A DNA stretch of 64,000 nt from Paenibacillus sp. YYML68 (GTDB taxonomy: Bacteria > Bacillota > Bacilli > Paenibacillales > NBRC-103111): contig NZ_BQYI01000001.1 of assembly GCF_027923405.1 (NCBI RefSeq), positions 2,086,501 to 2,150,500 on the forward strand, read 5' to 3'. Below the pieces are notes generated by a model. It was given only the letters and a program-made list of their open reading frames with translations, searched no databases and was not told the DNA's origin. This document shows positions 44,902 through 53,795 of this stretch, piece after piece. Positions within the stretch are counted from its first letter, which is position 1, and every line of letters begins with the position of its first letter. The translations under genes and the position numbers were made by a program.

Positions 44902-45793
44902 GGGCAAGCGGGAGGCGCAGCTGGCGGGTGATGGAGGCGCATCGGGCGCACCACAGGCAGGCGAGCCACAGGCGGCCGGTCAGACGCTGAGCGACAAGCG
45001 TGCTCAGACGGCTGAGTCCGCAGCAGCTGGCACGAGCGGAGCAGGCGCAGCTGGCACGAATGCGGAAGCGAGCGATGACTACGCCAACTGGCTGAAGCAG
45101 CTGGAGCAGCAGTCGCGGCAGCAGCAGCGCACGTTCATGGACGGCATCGCGGCGAAGCTGAACCGTCCTCGCGTTCAGTCGAAGCCCGAGCACCCGTATC
45201 GCGGGGCGCCGGACTTCTGGAACGCGTTCGAGTGGCCGCTCGAGGAGCGGATCGAGCGCTTTACCGCCAACTTCCAGGCTGTTGGCGGCCATACGGCCCG
45301 CTTCGCCAGCATGGACGAGGCGAAGCGCTTCATCGCGGAGAAGGCAACGGAGCTGAGCGCGAAGCGCATCGTCCGCCAGGATGAGCCGGAGCTGGAGGCG
45401 ATGGCGCTCGAGGCTGCGCTGCCAGACGTTCAGGTGAACGTGTGGAACACGGAGCCTGAGGCGGATTGGCGGGCCAAGGCCGCGGAGGCCGACTTCGGCA
45501 TCGTCCTCGCCGACTACGCAGCCGCGTATACCGGCTCGATCACGGTGCTCTCCGCGCGCGCCAAGGGCCGCTCGGTCAGCCTGCTGCCGACCGTCCTCTT
45601 CGCGCTGCTCCCGGTGGAGCGGCTGAAGACGAGACTCGGCGAGGTGCTCGTCCGCTTCGATGAGGCGGGCCGGGAGCAGCTGCCGGCGGGCATTCACTTC
45701 ATATCCGGCCCGAGCCGGTCCGCCGATATTGAGAACGATCTGACGATCGGCGTGCACGGTCCGGGGATTGTCTATGTATTAATCGTTGGTTGA
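44888..45793 (+). CDS. lutC: L-lactate utilisation protein LutC (LUD domain)
   Basis: A protein of about 301 residues, third subunit of LutABC. The LUD domain starts near residue 70 (FMDGIAAKLNRPR, HPYRGAPDFW) and contains EADFGIVLADYAAAYTGSI and the closing FISGPSRSADIENDLTIGVHGP (shortened). The first 65 residues are an Ala/Gly/Gln-rich extension not seen in typical LutC proteins of about 240 residues. The ATG at 44888 is preferred over 44882 because AGGAGG lies 8 nt away rather than 2. Confidence 0.92.
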   Translation: MEKDKGKREAQLAGDGGASGAPQAGEPQAAGQTLSDKRAQTAESAAAGTSGAGAAGTNAEASDDYANWLKQLEQQSRQQQRTFMDGIAAKLNRPRVQSKPEHPYRGAPDFWNAFEWPLEERIERFTANFQAVGGHTARFASMDEAKRFIAEKATELSAKRIVRQDEPELEAMALEAALPDVQVNVWNTEPEADWRAKAAEADFGIVLADYAAAYTGSITVLSARAKGRSVSLLPTVLFALLPVERLKTRLGEVLVRFDEAGREQLPAGIHFISGPSRSADIENDLTIGVHGPGIVYVLIVG

Positions 45794-45827
45794 TTGAGCT
45801 GCCTTAACGCACCATAATAAGCAGCAA

Positions 45828-45868
45828 TAGCCCGGGAAGCTTAGGAGCTTTCCGGGCTTGTTTTTTTC
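45828..45868 (+). terminator. Terminator of the lutABC operon
   Basis: AGCCCGGGAAGC pairs with a matching 3' arm ending CCGGGCT, followed by GTTTTTTT. Confidence 0.9.
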
Positions 45869-45939
45869 ATACAAATCTACCAAATCTATTGCCAAATCCG
45901 CATACATCGTGTATAACGGTTACAAACAAAGACAACCCA

Positions 45940-46608
45940 TTACACATTCACATCTTCAGAGCGTGCGATCATGATCGTATTGAGCCAAGCTAGCTCCGTC
46001 ACGGTCAGCTCGCGGTTGTAAGCACGCTCCACCCAGCGGCGGTCGGTGATCAGACCTTTCTGATACAAGCCGTCCAGAGCGTCGCCCAGCTGCTTCCATT
46101 GCCAGTCGAATTTCAGCTGCATCGGGATCCATCCTCCTTCCTCGGCCGCACGGCGGTCGAATTCGTATAAGCGGTATCGTTCGATGATGCTGATCAGCTT
46201 GTTCGCATATTGCGGGTCGGTCGCGTAGCCGGCTGTCTGCAGCGCCCGGGCTGCGTTCTTGTAATCGAGCAGCTCGGAGTAGACGAAGAAGCCTGCTCGG
46301 GTATAGATCGGATTGGTGCGCAGGAAGCTGCTGTGATCGCTTATGCTTTCCGACCAGCTGTCATATATGCGGAAGCCTTCATTGACCTGAATCCAGCGGC
46401 CGTTGACGTACTCGCTCGTCGTACTGCGCTGCTGAGGCTCACTGCCCTTGGCCTTGATTCCGAACAAGTTGTTGCCTCTCGCATATTGGCCGTACCCGGT
46501 CTCGAGCGCAGCCTGAGCAATCGTAATCGAAGCAAGCACACCCGTCCTCTGCATGTCGGTCACAGCTTCCTCGGAGATAGCATCGATAAACTGCTGTGGG
46601 GTCATCAT
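45940..46608 (-). CDS. Glucosaminidase-domain cell-wall hydrolase (FlgJ-like)
   Basis: A 222-residue protein with an N-terminal beta-N-acetylglucosaminidase domain. The catalytic Glu is in IAQAALETGYGQYARGNN, followed by LFGIKAKG and YDSWSESISDHSSFLR. It cuts the glycan strands of peptidoglycan. No signal peptide is visible. The C-terminal 40 residues (DGLYQKGLITDRRWVERAYN) look like a small helical module. CGGAGGTG precedes the ATG. It is divergent from the polysaccharide deacetylase gene. Confidence 0.9.
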   Translation of the reverse strand: MMTPQQFIDAISEEAVTDMQRTGVLASITIAQAALETGYGQYARGNNLFGIKAKGSEPQQRSTTSEYVNGRWIQVNEGFRIYDSWSESISDHSSFLRTNPIYTRAGFFVYSELLDYKNAARALQTAGYATDPQYANKLISIIERYRLYEFDRRAAEEGGWIPMQLKFDWQWKQLGDALDGLYQKGLITDRRWVERAYNRELTVTELAWLNTIMIARSEDVNV

Positions 46609-46747
46609 GGTTCACCTCCGCTTCTCCTCACGATCTTACAGCTTATGCGCGTAGTAAACCGCAGGTGCAGACAACATTTCTATACATATAATAGGTTTTA
46701 TCTGGATATAAATGGTCGTAGTGACGATAGCAACAGGGGAGGCGAGT

Positions 46748-47944
46748 ATGATGAAGAAGCTGACATTGCTGCTTACCGCTATATTTATATTGATGGCCGC
46801 ACTGCTCGTAGATAAGCTCAAGTCGAGTCGACTGGCAGTCGAAGGGGATAGCGCTTACAATGCTTCCAGAACTGCTGTCGATCCGATGGTCGGAGCTGAC
46901 ATGGCGACGCCTTCCCATGAGCGACTGTCCCCGACTGCAGCCAATGCCGCGTCCGATGACCATCGAACAGGTCGCACTGTCAGCCCACAGGCGTCTACAG
47001 GCGGTGACAGCAGCAACTCCGCTAGTGCAGGCGCTGGCTCATCGGCAACGAGCTCAACAAGCTCGGCAGTCTCGGATGACTTCTCCATTGCTGTGGGCGG
47101 GTCCGACCCGTCTGCTACCAGTCACGATGACACCCGTACCGCTTCTTCAACTGACGAGTCAATCGCGCAGTCAGATCAACAGCGTCCAGCCGCTCTGCAC
47201 CCATCGGAGGTGACAACGGTCGCCGCTTCGACCTACGCCCCTAATCGGAAGAAGACGGCTCAAGGACAGGCGCGGACAGGCGTATCGATTCCCGTTCTCA
47301 ACTACCATAGCATCAACACGAACCTCGGCAGCACGCTCATCTTAAGTCCGGCCGCCTTCAGACAGCAGGTTGCCTATTTGGCGGATAACGGGTTTACACC
47401 GCTGACCTTAACTGACTTTATACTTATATTGGAAAAACGCAAGGAACCCCCTGCCAAGCCGGTGCTTCTCACCTTCGACGACGGCTACACGGACAATTAT
47501 GTATATGCAGCGCCGATCTTGAAGGAGTACGGCTTCCCCGCGACGCTCTTCATGTCTCCCGGATGGGTCGACCGCCCCGGTTACCTGAATTGGGAGCAGG
47601 TCGAGGAGATGAAGAAGGCGGGCTGGGACATACAGCCTCACGGGATGACGCATCCGCGCCTGCCGGAGCTTACGTCGGAGCAGCAGAAGACCGAAATACT
47701 CGAGTCCCGCCGTCTTATTGAAGAGAAGCTCGGCACGACGGCCAATGTGTTCTGCTATCCGTACGGGGAGTACAACAAGACGACCTTAACTATCTTGAAG
47801 GAAGCGGGATTTACGTACGCGTTCACGATCCAGCAAGGCAGAACGGACGCCTCCCAGAAGCCATTTGAGCTGAAGCGTATTTATGTCAATGGGAAGGAAA
47901 GCCTGACTACGTGGGTCAAGAGACTGAATGCTCCTGAGAGCTGA
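46748..47944 (+). CDS. Polysaccharide deacetylase (NodB domain), membrane-anchored
   Basis: A 398-residue protein. An N-terminal hydrophobic helix anchors it, followed by a 150-residue Ser/Thr/Ala-rich linker likely to span the wall. The NodB domain begins near 185 (VPVLNYHSIN-like), with the catalytic/metal motifs LLTFDDGYTDN and HGMTHPRL. It removes acetyl groups from wall or exopolysaccharide sugars. GGGGAGG precedes the ATG at 46748; the frame is open to 46712 without a ribosome site. Confidence 0.9.
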   Translation: MMKKLTLLLTAIFILMAALLVDKLKSSRLAVEGDSAYNASRTAVDPMVGADMATPSHERLSPTAANAASDDHRTGRTVSPQASTGGDSSNSASAGAGSSATSSTSSAVSDDFSIAVGGSDPSATSHDDTRTASSTDESIAQSDQQRPAALHPSEVTTVAASTYAPNRKKTAQGQARTGVSIPVLNYHSINTNLGSTLILSPAAFRQQVAYLADNGFTPLTLTDFILILEKRKEPPAKPVLLTFDDGYTDNYVYAAPILKEYGFPATLFMSPGWVDRPGYLNWEQVEEMKKAGWDIQPHGMTHPRLPELTSEQQKTEILESRRLIEEKLGTTANVFCYPYGEYNKTTLTILKEAGFTYAFTIQQGRTDASQKPFELKRIYVNGKESLTTWVKRLNAPES

Positions 47945-48058
47945 TGTGAACATTTTCTCCTATTTTTTCATTCATTTTGTGTCAAAAGCAACAGCATGGA
48001 TCACTTCCTTCGCCGTATAATCAATCATGAACTTTTTGATTATGATGGAGTGAGTGCG

Positions 48059-48406
48059 TTGTATAATTTAACGATTAACTGCCGAACCTGCGAGTTTTTT
48101 GCGAACGGACGTTGTACGAATCCGAGGTCTGAGGTCGGCTATAACCAGATGATTCAATCGATGGATGTGGAAGGGAAGGGCTGCTGGTCCATCTCGCTCG
48201 ATTACTTCTCCTTGCTCGTCTCCTGCTTGCCCTTGAAGGATCAGAAGTGGGTGCATATCGACGAGAGTCTCACGGTCATTGAACTGCTGGAGAGAGTGGA
48301 GACAGGCGAGTGGGGGTACACGGTACGTCGACGGATGCAGCGGCAGTCGAAGTCTTCTTCCCAGGACGGACTTCCAGCGAGCATGGTAGATTGCTTGTAT
48401 ATCTAG
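48059..48406 (+). CDS. Small cysteine-containing protein of unknown function
   Basis: About 115 residues. The N-terminus LTINCRTCEFFANGRC has a Cys-x2-Cys-x7-Cys pattern that could bind metal, and a fourth Cys follows in GKGCWSISL. I do not recognise the family. The TTG at 48059 is chosen because GGAG lies 9 nt upstream; a longer frame from an ATG at 47996 has no ribosome site. It is a single gene ended by the hairpin at 48431. Confidence 0.6.
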   Translation: MYNLTINCRTCEFFANGRCTNPRSEVGYNQMIQSMDVEGKGCWSISLDYFSLLVSCLPLKDQKWVHIDESLTVIELLERVETGEWGYTVRRRMQRQSKSSSQDGLPASMVDCLYI

Positions 48407-48430
48407 ACGCCAGTTCTCACATGTATGGGA

Positions 48431-48481
48431 AAAAGGTGCATCGCGCAGAAGCTTCTGCTTCCGAGCGGTGCACCTTTTTTG
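48431..48481. terminator. Bidirectional terminator between converging genes
   Basis: AAAAAGGTGCA pairs with TGCACCTTTTT, with additional pairing in the loop. It serves the small cysteine protein gene (+) and the large secreted protein gene (-). Confidence 0.85.
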
Positions 48482-48495
48482 TCGCCGTCTCCAGC

Positions 48496-51432
48496 TTACT
48501 TCAATTCATTCGTCAGCAAGTATTGAATTAGCTGCTCGATCGCAGCTGCCGCATGCGCGGTCATATGCTCGCGGTTCATCGTAGCAAGCGCATTCTCTAG
48601 ATGCTTCCTCGCCTGATCCGCTTGCCCCTTGGCAAGCTTCGACTCAACCTGACTCAGCTTCGCCTCCAGCGAGCGCTGTGTACCGTGATTGTGGAATTGC
48701 CCCTCTTGTCCGAGCTTGTTGACAACGGCCATCAGCTCGGCAACAGTCGTGCCGACGTTGAAGCTGAAGCTCTCGCTTACCGTGTGACCTGCCGCATCCA
48801 TGACCTCATAGCGAATCGTGTGACTGCCAAGTCCCAGCGCAGCTGCTTCCAGCACGGCACCTTCCGCTACAGGACTGCCGTCGACATACAGCTGCTTCAG
48901 CGCGATGCCAGAGACGGCATCGTCGGCTGTCAGCGTGAAGCTGATGCGATCCGAATACGTAACATCACGGACGGAGCCGCCATTCATCAGCAGCTTCGCA
49001 GTCGGAGCGCTCTTGTCCAGCTTCAGCTCAAGGCTGTTCGTCTGTTCCTGGTTGCCCGCTGCATCCTTCGAGTAATAACGGAGCGCAGTCTGACCTTCCT
49101 CCGTGATAACGATCGGACCCGCGTAGGTCGACCATGCGCCATCGCCGAGCTGAACGTATGTCACCGGAGTGCCGCCGCCAGCGTCTGTCGCTTCCAGCTC
49201 TACCGTTGCATCGCTAGTGAACCAGCCGTTATTGCCCGTTACGCCGTTCGTAGTAGCAGTCGTGACCGGAACTGTACGATCCACAGCCGTGAAGTCATCC
49301 AGCCCTCTAGGCTTCAGCTGATACGTCCCGCGGAAAATAGCAGATACGCCCTTGATGCTGACCGTGTCGCCTTCTGCATAAGGGAAGCTGCTAAGCGTCA
49401 AGCCGGTGCGACCATCTACGCGAATAAGCGTCGACGCGCTGCCGGACACGGCATTGAACTCGAATGAGCCGCTAGGCGAAGCGGTGCGAATCGCACCGAT
49501 TGTGACATCGCTCAGCTCGATCAGCTGTCCTTGATTCGCTTCGTTCACTTCCGTTGCAGCAGCTGCGGCAGGAAGTGAAGCGGTGCCCTTCTTCTCGATC
49601 GTCGGATCGATGATCTCGACTTCGGTATTATAGACCGTCTTCGTGCCTGTAATCGAGAGCACATCTCCTGGCTGATAGCCGGCTGCATGCTGGTAAATGT
49701 ACATACCGCCCGTTGCATCCTGTACATAGAAGCTTTGTGTGCCGAACGAGCCAGGGCGCGTCGTGACGACGCCTTCAATGGACACGGTCGTATCGTCCGA
49801 CTTCTGGCGTGCCTCGGCAATGGTAATCGTCTCCGGCTTCTCGTTCTCATCCGGAGGAAGCTGCTCAGCCGGAACGTTCGCGAGCGTGACGGTCTCGGTC
49901 TTCAGGTTCGAGCCGTTCAGTCGAATGCGCAGATTGGCCGTGCCGTTCGTACCCGGCTTGATGCGCACAGTCAGGTCCTTCGTCGCGCGCCCCTTATCGT
50001 TGGCCGTGAGCGAGAAGACCGAGCTGTAGCCGTATGTGGTCGGCCAACTGCCGTCTGCGTTCTGCACTTGGGCGACCTGCGCCCCGCCATTCAAGTAGAT
50101 GCCCAGCGTGTAGCCGGAGATGGTCGAGTTCGGCTGCATATTTTCCACCACGACGCGCAGCTGGAATGACTCCGCATTCGGCAGCTGTGCTTGCTTCACG
50201 AACGAGTACACTGGCTGGTAGCTGATGCCAGATCCACCGTAGGAGCCCGGCTTGAACGTGGAGCGATCCCACCACTTGTATCCAGCGTCCGGTGCTGCCC
50301 ATGGTTCCGGCTTCGGCTCCGTGCTTTGCGCTGGAACCTCGAAGGCGTGGAGCGCGGTTGGGGCGTCCAGCTGCAATCCAGGAACTTCACTGAAGCTCGT
50401 ATAGGACTCGTCCTTCGATAGCCAATTGATCAGGTTCACGAGCAGCTTCCCGTCGTCCTGCTCCTTGAAGCCGTCATAGGTTGTTTTCGTACGGCCGTTG
50501 TCCTCGCGTAAATATTTCGGCGTGACGTCTTCGACCGGCGAGGAGTCGCCGATGAATGCTGCCTTACCTGCGCCAGTCTTCGCGATTGCCACATATGGAC
50601 CTTCGGCGACGCCCCCGCCGTTATAGACGCCTTGATCGACCGCATTCGGCCAAGCGTCGTTCGTCTCCGGCAAGAACACGATACCCTTCGCCTTCGTCGG
50701 GTCCATGATCGCCAGCGTAGCGCCTGCGTGCATCGCAACGGTGTTCACGCCGCTCGTAATGCCGAACGTCTGGCTCGAGGAGACGACGCGATTCGTAATG
50801 ATGTCGCCCAGCGCATTGTAGCGGAAGCGGACGCCGAAGTGAGTGGCGAGCCAGTCGGAGCTTGCGATGCCCTGCATCGCCTCGGAGCTGCGCTCCTCCT
50901 CGCTCATGCCCTGTGTTGGGTTGGTGTAGGCGCCACGGCGGTAGCCGTTGAAGATTTCGTTCGAGTCCCACCGATTCTTGTTGCGGTCTGCGTTATAATG
51001 GTCGCCGATGAAGAAGATGCTGCCGCCACTCTGCACATATTGCAGCATGGCCGCCTGCTCGCTCTGCTTGTACGGAATGTTCGGCTCCGGAATGACGAAT
51101 ACGTCGTAGCTTGCCAGATCGTTGTAGGTGATCGGCGTCGTCTTGCGAAGCTCCTTCACCTCGTAGCCATCATTCGCTAGGGCGTGGGCGAAGTCCGAGA
51201 ATGCGCCGTCGATGACCCAATCGGCCGCACCGGCTGTTTGCCCGTGAGTGTTGTCGAATAATACCTTCTTACCTGCATTGCCGTTCACAACCTTCGCTGC
51301 AATGACCGGTGCCGGGTCGGTCGGTCCCTCTGCATACGCAGCAGGTACTCCAGCCGGAAGAACCGGAAGTGCAAGCGCCAAGGCTAGCGCCGTCTTGGCC
51401 AGCCAAGACTTAAGCTTCAACTTGGTGTACAT
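48496..51432 (-). CDS. Large secreted multidomain protein with C-terminal FIMAH-like domain
   Basis: A 978-residue exported protein with a signal peptide ending near AYAEG. The N-terminal 300 residues resemble a DUF4350/GATase-like fold (KKVLFDNTHGQTAG, SYDVFVIPEPNIPY, GGSIFFIGDHYNAD). A beta-rich region follows (about 400-530), then an OB-fold-like pair (TIAEARQKSDDTTVSIEGVV, FYVQDATGGMYIY) and a bacterial Ig/OmpL47-like domain near 760-850 (YYSKDAAGNQEQ). A FIMAH-like module closes it (residues about 895-978, LEAKLSQVESKLAKGQ). Relatives are often labelled endonuclease, but I see no nuclease motif. Surface location is likely; function unknown. Confidence 0.8.
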   Translation of the reverse strand: MYTKLKLKSWLAKTALALALALPVLPAGVPAAYAEGPTDPAPVIAAKVVNGNAGKKVLFDNTHGQTAGAADWVIDGAFSDFAHALANDGYEVKELRKTTPITYNDLASYDVFVIPEPNIPYKQSEQAAMLQYVQSGGSIFFIGDHYNADRNKNRWDSNEIFNGYRRGAYTNPTQGMSEEERSSEAMQGIASSDWLATHFGVRFRYNALGDIITNRVVSSSQTFGITSGVNTVAMHAGATLAIMDPTKAKGIVFLPETNDAWPNAVDQGVYNGGGVAEGPYVAIAKTGAGKAAFIGDSSPVEDVTPKYLREDNGRTKTTYDGFKEQDDGKLLVNLINWLSKDESYTSFSEVPGLQLDAPTALHAFEVPAQSTEPKPEPWAAPDAGYKWWDRSTFKPGSYGGSGISYQPVYSFVKQAQLPNAESFQLRVVVENMQPNSTISGYTLGIYLNGGAQVAQVQNADGSWPTTYGYSSVFSLTANDKGRATKDLTVRIKPGTNGTANLRIRLNGSNLKTETVTLANVPAEQLPPDENEKPETITIAEARQKSDDTTVSIEGVVTTRPGSFGTQSFYVQDATGGMYIYQHAAGYQPGDVLSITGTKTVYNTEVEIIDPTIEKKGTASLPAAAAATEVNEANQGQLIELSDVTIGAIRTASPSGSFEFNAVSGSASTLIRVDGRTGLTLSSFPYAEGDTVSIKGVSAIFRGTYQLKPRGLDDFTAVDRTVPVTTATTNGVTGNNGWFTSDATVELEATDAGGGTPVTYVQLGDGAWSTYAGPIVITEEGQTALRYYSKDAAGNQEQTNSLELKLDKSAPTAKLLMNGGSVRDVTYSDRISFTLTADDAVSGIALKQLYVDGSPVAEGAVLEAAALGLGSHTIRYEVMDAAGHTVSESFSFNVGTTVAELMAVVNKLGQEGQFHNHGTQRSLEAKLSQVESKLAKGQADQARKHLENALATMNREHMTAHAAAAIEQLIQYLLTNELK

Positions 51433-51533
51433 GTGTAATCTTCCTCCTCAGTGGATTAAGGGATGAATACTCCAAGCTATATTCTATCATCCTTATTTAT
51501 GAGCGAGGTTAATTTATTGTAAAGAATGGTAGA

Positions 51534-51743
51534 TTAAGTCGCGGCGGCGTAATGAACGACAGCTGTGTACAGCACCTTGTTCGCATTCGGCTGGAAGACG
51601 GCATGATGCTGAACAGAACGAACGCGAAGCAGCAGCGCCTTGTTGTTATCAATCTGCTCCTCGATCTGACGCTGCAGCGTCTTCAGGTCATACGCCTCGT
51701 ACAGTTCCACCTTATCCTCAATGCGGTCTAATCTGAAGTCCAT
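51534..51743 (-). CDS. Small hypothetical protein with a coiled-coil start
   Basis: 69 residues. The first half (MDFRLDRIEDKVELYEAYD and LQRQIEEQIDNNKAL) is a charged helix of coiled-coil type; the second half is beta-like and ends in Ala-rich sequence. GGAGAGGG lies 8 nt before the ATG at 51743; an ATG 24 nt earlier overlaps that site. I do not recognise the family. It stands alone between the large secreted protein gene and the ABC exporter. Confidence 0.6.
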   Translation of the reverse strand: MDFRLDRIEDKVELYEAYDLKTLQRQIEEQIDNNKALLLRVRSVQHHAVFQPNANKVLYTAVVHYAAAT

Positions 51744-51967
51744 GGTCTTGACCCTCTCCTTTATCATTCCTGATCATATTCATCTGTTCTCGTACCAAAT
51801 TATAAGGAAATCGACGACACCCTGCAAAAAAGCTTGCTCGATCTCGCGAGAGCGCAGGTCAAGAGTCGGAAAGAAGCAGCATAGGCTATATAGATGGCAT
51901 ATGTAGCACAGGCTCCTTGCAAAAGTGGTAGGCGGTAAGCGCAAAATGTGATAAACTAAATGTAACT

Positions 51968-51981
51968 GTTGCAAAAGCAAC
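51968..51981. promoter_or_regulatory. Palindrome in the leader of the ABC exporter operon
   Basis: GTTGC-aaaa-GCAAC, a 5-bp inverted repeat with a 4-nt centre, lies 38 nt before the first exporter gene. It resembles a small repressor operator; no regulator gene adjoins. Confidence 0.3.
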
Positions 51982-52019
51982 TAATATTATGGACCGTATC
52001 GAAAAAGGAGTGAAGTGGT

Positions 52020-53795
52020 ATGAGCGCTCAGAGGCTGCTGCTCGACTACGTGAAGTCGAAGTGGCTGATGTATGTGCTTGCAATCGCGAGCATCTGCGCG
52101 GCCAACCTGATTCAATCGCAATATCCGAGCTTGCTCGGGCAGTTCACCGATCAGCTGCAGAGAAGCGAGCTTACACCTGCGGTTATCGTAGAATACAGCC
52201 TGCTGCTGCTCGCGGTAGCTGTAAGCTTCGCCGTATTAGGCGGGATCGGGCAATATGTGATTATGCGGGTTGGGCGTCTGTTCGAATTCGTGACGCGGAA
52301 GAAGCTGTTCGAGCATTTCACCCGTCTCAGCGAATCGTTCTATTCCCGGCATGGCGTCGGCAAGCTGCTCAGCTACGTCATGAACGATGTGACCGCTGTG
52401 CGGGAATCGATCTCCATGGGCGTCAATCAGACGTCTAATGCTGTCATGCTGCTCGGCTCGGCGGTCGTCATGATGGTGATCAGCGGCATTCCGATTACGC
52501 TGATCCTCGTCTGTATCGCACCGCTGCTGCTGATTCCGATCGCAGTTGTACGGTTCGGACCCGTCATTCGCCAGCGCTCCATGAGCGTGCAGGAGGCGCT
52601 AGGTAAGATGACCGAGACAGCGGAGGAGCAGTTCGGAGGCATTCGGGTGACGAAGAAATTCGCTGCAGAGCCGATTATGATTCAACGGTTCGGCGTAACG
52701 GTAGAGCGCATTCGCGATAACCAGCTGAAGCTCGTGCGGGTGTCCTCGCTGTTCCAGGCGCTCATTCCGTTCCTCGGCGCGTTGTCGCTCGTCATTACGA
52801 TTGCGTACGGCGGATACTTAACGATCCAGCAGGAGCTGACGCTTGGCAGCTTCGTCGCGCTGACGCTGTACATTCGCATGATGGTGACGCCGCTCCAGCA
52901 AATTGGAAACGTCATCAACACGATGCAGAAGTCGCGCGCCTCACTTGAGCGAATCAACGAGCTGCTGTCGCGGAGGCCGGACATCGTCGAGCTGCCCGAG
53001 ACAACGTCGGTGCGGCTGGACCATGCGCCGCTCGAGCTTCGCGACCTCACCTTCACGTATCCCAGCGGGACTGTTCCGGCGCTTGAGGGCATCAGCCTGA
53101 CGATCGAGCCGGGACGGACGCTCGGCATCGTTGGCCGTACCGGCAGCGGCAAGACGACGCTGGCGAAGCTGCTGCTGCGTATCTATGACCCGCCCGAGGG
53201 GACGGTGCTGCTGGGTGGTACAGACATTCGCGAGCTGTCGCTGGAGAGTCTGCGCACACAAGTTGGCTACGTGCCCCAGGAAGGCTTCCTGTTCAGCACC
53301 ACGATCCGGGAGAACATCGCCTTCTACCGGAGGGACAGCGCACTCGAGCAGGTGGAGCAGGCGGCGAAGCAGGCGCAAATATACGCTAGCATTACAGGCT
53401 TCCCCGATCAATTCGACACGAAGCTAGGGGAGCGAGGGGTGACGCTCTCTGGTGGTCAGCGTCAGCGAACGAGTCTGGCAAGAGGACTGATCAAGAACGC
53501 GCCGATCCTTATTCTCGACGACAGCGTCAGCGCTGTCGATGCGGTCACGGAGAAGGCGATTATGGAGACGATTCGTAAGGAAAGACGCAATAAGACAACT
53601 ATAGTGATCGCGCATCGGATCAGCGCCCTGAAGCATGCGGACGACATCATCGTCCTTGAGGAGGGGCGTATTGCCGAGCGTGGGACGCACACGTCGCTGC
53701 TGGCACGCAAGGGCATCTACGCATCGATGTATGACATTCAGGAGGAAGGAGGAGACGACCAACATGATAAGCAAGTCTACGAAGCCGGACGTTGA
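52020..53795 (+). CDS. Heterodimeric ABC exporter subunit A (BmrC-like, degenerate Walker B)
   Basis: A 591-residue fusion of a six-helix membrane domain (about 1-310) and an ATPase. Walker A is GRTGSGKTT, the signature LSGGQRQR is canonical, and Walker B is ILILDDSVSAVD, with Asp in place of the catalytic Glu. The switch His is in IAHRISALKHAD. This matches one half of heterodimeric exporters of drugs or lipids with one weak ATP site. It overlaps the next subunit by 32 nt. AAGGAG precedes the ATG. Confidence 0.93.
   Translation: MSAQRLLLDYVKSKWLMYVLAIASICAANLIQSQYPSLLGQFTDQLQRSELTPAVIVEYSLLLLAVAVSFAVLGGIGQYVIMRVGRLFEFVTRKKLFEHFTRLSESFYSRHGVGKLLSYVMNDVTAVRESISMGVNQTSNAVMLLGSAVVMMVISGIPITLILVCIAPLLLIPIAVVRFGPVIRQRSMSVQEALGKMTETAEEQFGGIRVTKKFAAEPIMIQRFGVTVERIRDNQLKLVRVSSLFQALIPFLGALSLVITIAYGGYLTIQQELTLGSFVALTLYIRMMVTPLQQIGNVINTMQKSRASLERINELLSRRPDIVELPETTSVRLDHAPLELRDLTFTYPSGTVPALEGISLTIEPGRTLGIVGRTGSGKTTLAKLLLRIYDPPEGTVLLGGTDIRELSLESLRTQVGYVPQEGFLFSTTIRENIAFYRRDSALEQVEQAAKQAQIYASITGFPDQFDTKLGERGVTLSGGQRQRTSLARGLIKNAPILILDDSVSAVDAVTEKAIMETIRKERRNKTTIVIAHRISALKHADDIIVLEEGRIAERGTHTSLLARKGIYASMYDIQEEGGDDQHDKQVYEAGR

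Noticed and set aside
44696-45757. 353-codon minus-strand frame opposite lutB/lutC
   Set aside because: Antisense shadow in a GC-rich region; the lutBC reading frames are conserved and have ribosome sites.
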